Shown here piece by piece: positions 58,943-64,000 of a stretch of DNA of 64,000 nucleotides; within the stretch, counting starts at the first letter, position 1, and the number at the start of each line of letters is the position of its first letter. The stretch is from NCBI GenBank assembly GCA_959599095.1, contig CAUGGC010000006.1:1-64000 (forward strand). The letters run 5' to 3'. This DNA is from an uncultured Collinsella sp. (GTDB lineage: Bacteria; Actinomycetota; Coriobacteriia; Coriobacteriales; Coriobacteriaceae). The translations under genes were made by a program, and so were the position numbers. Under the pieces are notes generated by a model that was not told the DNA's origin, did no database searches, and saw only the letters and a program-made list of their open reading frames with translations.

Positions 58943-60859
58943 CTAGGCGCGCTCCTCGATAGCACCGTTTCTATATGCATCGAGCAGCTGGCGCAGGTCC
59001 TGGATCTGGCTGCGGATCTTGGCACCGGAATCGGTGTCGCTCACCATGCGGCGACGGTCTGCTTGGTCAAAACGATTGGTCTCGCTCTCGATGTCCACGT
59101 TGCGTGTGAGTGCCTCGGCAACCGTCGTAAAGGCCCGGTGCGACTTGAGGCGGCAGCCGCGCGAGCTCGAGATGAGCGTATAGCCGGCGATACCTGTCTT
59201 GGGATGGTAGGCGCGGCAGAAGCCGCCGTCGATGACCAGCAGCTTGCCCTCGGCGCGGATGGGCTGCTCGCCCTTGGTGGTTTTAACGGGCGTGTGGCCG
59301 TTGATGATGTGGCCGGTCGGCGAACATGCCATGGGCGCGACGCCAAACTCGCGCATGATGTCGTCGCAGACCGAGGGCGACTTGGTAAGCGTAAAGTACG
59401 GGTCCATCGGCTCGACCCAGGTGCTCTTATCGGCGATATAGGCGCGCTCAAAGGTACGCACCAGGCGTCCGCTGGCGGGTGAGTTAAAGCCGATCCACAG
59501 GTACCACATCCAGTCGAGGGCGTCGCGGTCGCCCACGCGCCAGGCGCGGCGGGCGATGTGGTCGCAAAAATCGAGATAATCGCGGCCAGCGTGCCAGGTG
59601 CCCAGGCAGTTCATGCTGCTAAAGGTGCCGTCTTCGTTGAGCGGCACGCAGCCGTGGAACAGTAGGTTGCCGTTGGCGACCTTGTACATCGAGCCGTGGG
59701 AATAGAGGAAATCGATATGGCGATGCAGGTGATCGGCGGTGACAAACTCGGACACGAGCTTGTCGATGATGTGCTGCTCCTCGGGCGTGAGCGTATAGGG
59801 GTCCGCCGGGTCGACGGTGGGGAAGTCGTTGGTCGTGAGCGGCCACACGCTGCCGTCGGCGAGCGTGACCGTGCCGGTGTCGTGTTCGATCTTGTCGAGT
59901 AACAGGCGGTCGGTCATGTCGAACTCGGGATGGCGCTGGATAATCTGGCCCTCGAGCTTAAAGAGCAACACGTTGATGGCCTTGATCAGCGGGGTGATGG
60001 ACTCACCGTCGGTGTAGGTGGCATCGGCAAAGGCGACAAGCTCACGCAGCGAGATGCCGTAGTCGTTCTCGAGGATCTCGTAATTGTCGTAGCGTAGGTT
60101 GTTGCGCAGCACCGTGGCGATGCAGGCGGGCTCACCGGCCGCAGCGCCCATCCACAGCAGGTCGTGGTTGCCCCACTGGATGTCGAGTGAATGGTAGGTG
60201 AGCAGGCGGTCCATAATCTTGGCCGCGCCGCCGCCGCGGTCGAAGATGTCGCCCACCAGGTGCAGGTGGTCGACGGCCAGGCGCTTGATGAGCGAGGCAA
60301 GCGACTCGATAAAGTCGTCGGCGCTGGCGGTCTCCAGGATGGACTCCACGATGCGCTCGTGATAGCGCACGCGATAGTTGTTCTCGTCCGGATGCGTGTG
60401 CAGCAGCTCGTCGATGATGTAGGCGTAATCGCGTGGGATGGCCTTACGCACCTTGGAGCGCGTATAGCGGCTCGAAAGCGAGCGGGCGACCATGATGAGC
60501 TGGTCAAGCATCGTTTTGTACCAGGTGGGCGAGTCCTCGCGCTGGCTGCGGACCAGCTCGATCTTCTCGCGCGGATAGTAGATGAGCGTGCACAGCTCGC
60601 CCTTCTCGTCAAAGGAGAGCGTTTCGCCAAAGATTTCGTCGACATGCTCGCGCACGACGCCCGAGCAGTTGTTGAGGATGTGCATAAAGGCTTCGTACTC
60701 GCCATGCACGTCGCTCATAAAATGCTCAGTGCCTTTGGGCAGGTTGAGGATGGCCGAGAGGTTGATGATCTCGGTAAACGCGGATTGCTCGGTGGGAAAC
60801 TGTCTCGACAGCAGGCGCAGATACTTGAAGTCTTGCGGATTGCGATCGAATGCGACCAT
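58943..60859 (-). CDS. fbp: class III fructose-1,6-bisphosphatase
   Basis: A 638-residue Firmicutes-type (class III) fructose-1,6-bisphosphatase, the gluconeogenic step to fructose 6-phosphate. It has the metallophosphatase fold: LVGDIFDRGGGAAKI and QWGNHDLLWMG carry the metal ligands, and GTWHAGRDYLDF and NGHTPVKTTKGEQP are further conserved blocks. GGAAGGTG lies just before the ATG at 60859; the frame extends 15 codons further without a site. A 10-bp inverted repeat at 60887-60916 lies just upstream and may be the operator. Anaerobes use this class instead of the common class I enzyme. Confidence 0.94.
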   Translation of the reverse strand: MVAFDRNPQDFKYLRLLSRQFPTEQSAFTEIINLSAILNLPKGTEHFMSDVHGEYEAFMHILNNCSGVVREHVDEIFGETLSFDEKGELCTLIYYPREKIELVRSQREDSPTWYKTMLDQLIMVARSLSSRYTRSKVRKAIPRDYAYIIDELLHTHPDENNYRVRYHERIVESILETASADDFIESLASLIKRLAVDHLHLVGDIFDRGGGAAKIMDRLLTYHSLDIQWGNHDLLWMGAAAGEPACIATVLRNNLRYDNYEILENDYGISLRELVAFADATYTDGESITPLIKAINVLLFKLEGQIIQRHPEFDMTDRLLLDKIEHDTGTVTLADGSVWPLTTNDFPTVDPADPYTLTPEEQHIIDKLVSEFVTADHLHRHIDFLYSHGSMYKVANGNLLFHGCVPLNEDGTFSSMNCLGTWHAGRDYLDFCDHIARRAWRVGDRDALDWMWYLWIGFNSPASGRLVRTFERAYIADKSTWVEPMDPYFTLTKSPSVCDDIMREFGVAPMACSPTGHIINGHTPVKTTKGEQPIRAEGKLLVIDGGFCRAYHPKTGIAGYTLISSSRGCRLKSHRAFTTVAEALTRNVDIESETNRFDQADRRRMVSDTDSGAKIRSQIQDLRQLLDAYRNGAIEERA

Positions 60860-61179
60860 GAAACACCTTCCGATAGGGCTGGTAAAACTGATAAACAGCG
60901 TCAAACGTTTATCAGTATGCGCCGCTTTTGTTTCGATTGGGGATGGGCGGCCGAATTGTTAGCCGAACGGTTTGGTAAATCGATTTAGTGGAGGTAGATA
61001 TGGCGGTTGAGTGGAGACGATAGAGGGTGTTTTCTCAGATATTTATGCGTGGGGTCGGTGGAAACGATGGTGGTAAAGATGTTCGCTATTTTTGGTTCGA
61101 TTTGGTAAATAGTGGACATATGTACCGTATGTAGGCTCACTGTGCGATAATTTGCGCAGCAATGAGTAAGGAGCCTCAT
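60860..61179. other. divergent promoter region of fbp and the DegV gene
   Basis: A 320-base AT-rich gap. It holds the 60887-60916 inverted repeat on the fbp side and a GATAAT -10-like box (61146-61151) before the DegV gene, without a clear -35. A seven-codon frame near 61001 is too short to support. Nothing else is visible. Confidence 0.45.
60887..60916. promoter_or_regulatory. 10-bp inverted repeat before fbp
   Basis: ACTGATAAAC (60887-60896) and GTTTATCAGT (60907-60916) are perfect inverted complements with a 10-base spacer, 28 bases before the fbp start. The position and symmetry fit a repressor operator. Confidence 0.5.
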
Positions 61180-62070
61180 ATGAGTGATTTTGTCCTGACC
61201 TGTGAATCCGCCGCCGATCGAACTCGGGAGTTCTTTGAATCGCGCAATATCCCTGTCGTGTGTTTTCATTACGAGATCGACGATGTTGTCTATACGGACG
61301 ATCTGTATCAGTCGATTACGCCGGACGAGTTTTTTGCCCAGATTGCCGCAGGCGCCATGCCCAAGACATCTCAGGTGAGCGTGGGTGAGTACGAGGAGTT
61401 TTGGGAGCCGCTTGTTGCCGAGGGTAAAGACGTGCTGCACCTGACGTTGTCGTCGGGTATTTCGGGTACGTATGGCTCGGCTTGCGTTGCGGCGCAGATG
61501 CTCGCGGATCGCTATCCCCAGGGCGGCAAGGTGCGCGTCATCGATTCGCTGGCGGCGTCTTCGGGCTTTGGCCTGCTGGCGGAATGTGCCGCCGACGTGC
61601 GCGATAGCGGGGCTTCACTCGACGAGACGGCTGCCTGGATCGAGGAGCACAAGCTCAACCTGCACCACTGGTTCTTCTCGACCGATCTGTCGAGCTACCT
61701 GCGCGGCGGTCGCATTTCGGCTGCGAGTGCGATCATCGGCACGGCGCTTAAGATTTGCCCGCTTATGACGGTCGATTGCGAAGGTGGGCTGTCGCCACGT
61801 GAGAAGATTCGCACTAAGAAGCGCGCGATTTCCGAGATGGCTAAGACCATGATGGCACACGTGCAGGACGGTGCGGATTATTCGGGTAAGTGCGTCATGT
61901 CGCACTCGGCGTGCCGCGAGGATGCCGAGGCAGTTGCGGCGCTGATCGAGGAACAGATTCCGCAGCTTAAAGGTAAGATTGAGATCAATAACATCGGTAC
62001 TCTGATTGGCTCACATACCGGACCTGGTACGGTGGCGCTCTTCTTTATGGGCGACAAGCGCGTGGATTAG
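61180..62070 (+). CDS. DegV family fatty-acid-binding protein
   Basis: A 296-residue DegV-family protein, a fatty-acid carrier that presents acyl chains to the FakA kinase in Firmicutes. Typical blocks: TCESAADRT at the start, SQVSVGEYEEFW, LTLSSGISGTYGSA and the GTLIGSHTGPGTVALFF ending. TAAGGAG at 61167-61173 gives the ATG at 61180. No FakA is in the window. A bidirectional terminator follows. Confidence 0.93.
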   Translation: MSDFVLTCESAADRTREFFESRNIPVVCFHYEIDDVVYTDDLYQSITPDEFFAQIAAGAMPKTSQVSVGEYEEFWEPLVAEGKDVLHLTLSSGISGTYGSACVAAQMLADRYPQGGKVRVIDSLAASSGFGLLAECAADVRDSGASLDETAAWIEEHKLNLHHWFFSTDLSSYLRGGRISAASAIIGTALKICPLMTVDCEGGLSPREKIRTKKRAISEMAKTMMAHVQDGADYSGKCVMSHSACREDAEAVAALIEEQIPQLKGKIEINNIGTLIGSHTGPGTVALFFMGDKRVD

Positions 62071-62107
62071 TTTGCCCCATCACATCGCTGCATGATTGCT
62101 CAAACGA

Positions 62108-62142
62108 AAACGGCCCGCCTCACGTTTGTGGGGCGGGCCTTG
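62108..62142. terminator. bidirectional terminator between DegV and TIM-barrel genes
   Basis: GGCCCGCC and GGCGGGCC arms with a loop around ACGTTTGT; on the minus strand GTTTTCGTTT follows, and on the plus strand TTGCTGTT. Confidence 0.7.
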
Positions 62143-62151
62143 CTGTTGGGG

Positions 62152-63243
62152 TTAGCGTTTCTTTCCGCGGAAGAAGAAGCCGTGCAGTGACGGCTTGAGG
62201 CCGCGGTTGGCGCGATGCTCCTCGACGCGCTCGTGGATCGAAGCGACGCGCTCGATGACTTCGTCGGGAATCGGCACGTCGGGATTCATGTTCTCGACCT
62301 GGCTGACCTCGGCGGCGGAGACCTGGTCGATAATGGGCACATCGTCGTGCGAGATGACAGGTGTGGCGTCTTCCTTCATCTTGCGATAACGCTGCATCAT
62401 GTCGGTCTGTAGCTGCTGAGCCGAAGGCGGCGTCCAGATGATGGCGTTGGCGCCGGCGGCGATGGTTTCACGGATGCTCTCGGGCGTCTTGCCGCCCGGC
62501 GCGATGAGCGGCAGGTTGGGATAGTGCTTGCGCAGCTCGCGTAGGACCTGGGGCGTGTTCTTGCCGGCGGCGATGTTGAGAATCTTGGCTCCAGCGCGCA
62601 CCTTGGCGTGGGCATCGTCGTCGCAGCGAACGACCGTAGCGATGACGGGGATGTCGGCGATGTTGGTGATGTGCTCGACCATCTCGGCGGTGGCGGGGGA
62701 GTTGACCACACAGCCCGCCGCGCCCTGCATCTCGGAGACGGCTGCCATCTGAACGGAGCGCTTGCCGGTGGTGGTGCCACCGCCCACGCCTACGAAGACC
62801 GGGCACTCGGCGACGGTCAGCAGCGCCTGCGTAATGGCGGGCTGCGGCGTGAAGGGGTAAACGGCAAAGACGGCATCGGCGTTGGAGTTGCGGATGACCG
62901 CGACGTCGGTGGTGTAGATGAGCGATTTGATACGACGGCCGAAGAGCGTGAAGCCGCTGGCCTCCTCAATCTCGTCAGGCATGCGAAGGGCCGCCTTGCG
63001 CAGGCGCCCGTCGATGGGCAGCGGCTCCATAGGGAGCAGGCCGTTGGGCGTGACGGCTATTTGGGGCTCGGTGAACTCGTCTGCAAGCTCGACCTCGGAA
63101 AAATCGACCGAGGCGACGATGTCCTCGTGCACCTCGGCGGGCACATCGATGGGAGCTTGGTCGTTTGCCGCCGCAGGCGTGTCGAAGGAGCTGGTGCCGA
63201 CGAAGGCGTCGACGCGCTCATTTAGATCGTTGAGGGTATCCAT
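62152..63243 (-). CDS. TIM-barrel protein of the KDPG aldolase/NanE-like type
   Basis: A 363-residue protein. The first ~75 residues are acidic and low-complexity. The barrel then runs from about 110 to 300 with ATVVRC, ILNIAAGKN, LIAPGGKTPESIRETIAAG and ANAIIWTPPSA; the pattern of Gly-rich phosphate-binding turns at the ends of strands fits the KDPG aldolase, NanE or HisF type of phosphate barrel. A TTTGKRS loop and lysines near it may be active-site residues. The C-terminus is charged and ends in FFFRGKKR. The gene has no close neighbour of known pathway. Function unknown. Confidence 0.65.
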   Translation of the reverse strand: MDTLNDLNERVDAFVGTSSFDTPAAANDQAPIDVPAEVHEDIVASVDFSEVELADEFTEPQIAVTPNGLLPMEPLPIDGRLRKAALRMPDEIEEASGFTLFGRRIKSLIYTTDVAVIRNSNADAVFAVYPFTPQPAITQALLTVAECPVFVGVGGGTTTGKRSVQMAAVSEMQGAAGCVVNSPATAEMVEHITNIADIPVIATVVRCDDDAHAKVRAGAKILNIAAGKNTPQVLRELRKHYPNLPLIAPGGKTPESIRETIAAGANAIIWTPPSAQQLQTDMMQRYRKMKEDATPVISHDDVPIIDQVSAAEVSQVENMNPDVPIPDEVIERVASIHERVEEHRANRGLKPSLHGFFFRGKKR

Positions 63244-63434
63244 GGAGGCTCGATTCTATGTGATGATGGCCGGCGCGATGCAGCCGGAATTGCGAATGCT
63301 AAATCGTTTGACGAGTTGATTTTTCCCCGCCGCGCCATCCGTTAGACCGAAGGGCCGGCGAACGTGAAGGAGCTGTGGTGGCGGGTATCGAGGTGCTATC
63401 TTGAAAGCCCCGTTTAAAAGAGAGGTGACGCGGT

Positions 63435-63605
63435 ATGGAATTGACAGCAATGTTTGGCTCGATCGGCCTGTGTGTGGCCGCAATCGTTGCCGCCGCGGTC
63501 ATCTACTTTGTGGTCACGGCCATTAAGGGCAAAAGGGCCGAACGCAAGGAGCGCGCGATGCTTAAACAGCATCGCGACCAGCAGGGCAAACGCGCACAGA
63601 GATAG
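63435..63605 (+). CDS. small membrane protein, 56 residues
   Basis: A short frame from ATG 63435 with AGAGGTGA six bases upstream. It encodes one membrane helix (IGLCVAAIVAAAVIYFVVTAI, about 10-30) followed by a strongly basic tail (KRAERKERAML...). It looks like a real small transmembrane protein. No family is evident. Confidence 0.6.
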   Translation: MELTAMFGSIGLCVAAIVAAAVIYFVVTAIKGKRAERKERAMLKQHRDQQGKRAQR

Positions 63606-63629
63606 CTTGTTGAGTTTTGGATCCGTGCG

Positions 63630-64000
63630 CTAGCTGCGTTTTCGGATCAGGGCAATGTAGAAGCCCTCAAAGTCGCGGCTAGGCGGAATGGTGAGCGTGC
63701 CGGGCAGGCCGTCGACGATGGCCGATACCTGACCCGCGGCAATGGCTTCGGTCAGAGCGTTGGACTCGATGCGCGGCTCCTCACCAGCTTCCTGGGTGCG
63801 TCGTGCTTCACTTTCGCTTGGCGTGCCGTCGAGGGGGATGAGCTCGCAGTCCATATGCTTGTCGAGGGCCTCTTGCAGGGCGTCCTCGTTTTCCTGCGGC
63901 AAGATCGAACAAGTCGAATAGACGAGCGTGCCGCCCGGTTTGAGGGCCCCCATGGCGCGGTCCAGAAGTGCTCGCTGCGAGCGGGCGCACTTGCTCAGCA
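63630..64000 (-). CDS. RsmB/NOP family rRNA methyltransferase, C-terminal part
   Basis: The last 123 codons of a gene that begins beyond the window. The conserved GGTLVYSTCSILPQENED holds the first cysteine motif (TCS), and upstream CARSQRALLDRAMGALKPGG matches the RsmB-type 5-methylcytosine rRNA methyltransferases (m5C967 of 16S rRNA). The C-terminus FEGFYIALIRK is the typical end. The N-terminal NusB-like and other methylase motifs are outside the window. Confidence 0.85.
   Translation of the reverse strand, partial: LSKCARSQRALLDRAMGALKPGGTLVYSTCSILPQENEDALQEALDKHMDCELIPLDGTPSESEARRTQEAGEEPRIESNALTEAIAAGQVSAIVDGLPGTLTIPPSRDFEGFYIALIRKRS

Overview
The window looks like a piece of chromosome from a Collinsella-like member of the Coriobacteriia (gut-associated, anaerobic, GC-rich Actinomycetota). 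This is inferred from the GC-rich codon use, the superoxide-reductase-type stress gene, the formate-tetrahydrofolate ligase / FchA / FolD set, the PTS sugar genes, the AddAB-type recombination nuclease and the many short palindromic intergenic repeats. No rRNA, tRNA, CRISPR array or prophage was seen.

Layout. 1-5.1 kb: a CPBP membrane protease, then an AraC-type regulator divergent from a 6-phospho-beta-glucosidase and a PTS EIIBC gene (a beta-glucoside uptake and cleavage cassette). 5.1-15.1 kb: a YgiQ radical SAM enzyme, a DUF1275 membrane protein, a FucO-like dehydrogenase with strongly optimised codons, an M42 peptidase, MnmA, CysK with a divergent Rrf2 regulator, a four-helix membrane protein and a TrpR-like protein. 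15.2-29.5 kb: a long plus-strand run of large DNA enzymes: AddB-like and AddA helicase-nucleases, DnaE and a SWIM/SNF2 helicase. 29.6-36.4 kb: superoxide reductase, a degenerate two-domain NAD-synthetase homologue, the ruvCAB operon and fhs. 36.5-46.5 kb: surface and accessory genes: a PASTA-like membrane protein, a CDF transporter, a zinc-ribbon protein, a candidate ncRNA, a DUF1016 nuclease, a Tat-exported wall-anchored PI-PLC-like protein and two tandem lipoproteins. 46.8-52.6 kb: fchA-folD, a MITE-like element, a C69 dipeptidase, a phasin-like protein and a UbiB-family kinase. 52.6-57.7 kb: a cobalamin riboswitch followed by two surface proteins with DUF4430 (transcobalamin-like) domains. 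57.8-64 kb: two GtrA proteins, a class III fructose-1,6-bisphosphatase, a DegV protein, a TIM-barrel protein, a tiny membrane protein and the end of an RsmB-like rRNA methyltransferase.

How the genes fit together. The three one-carbon genes (fhs, fchA, folD) make a complete formate-to-methylene-THF route. The FolD here has lost the lysine needed for cyclohydrolase activity, so the adjacent FchA probably supplies that step. The clearest candidate for an undescribed system is the riboswitch-controlled DUF4430 pair at 52.6-57.7 kb: its control element senses cobalamin and its domains resemble the cobalamin-holding domain of transcobalamin, so it may be a Gram-positive surface corrinoid capture system. 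A second candidate is the NAD-synthetase-like protein at 30.1-32.1 kb, which keeps the whole fold but has lost the catalytic residues of both active sites.
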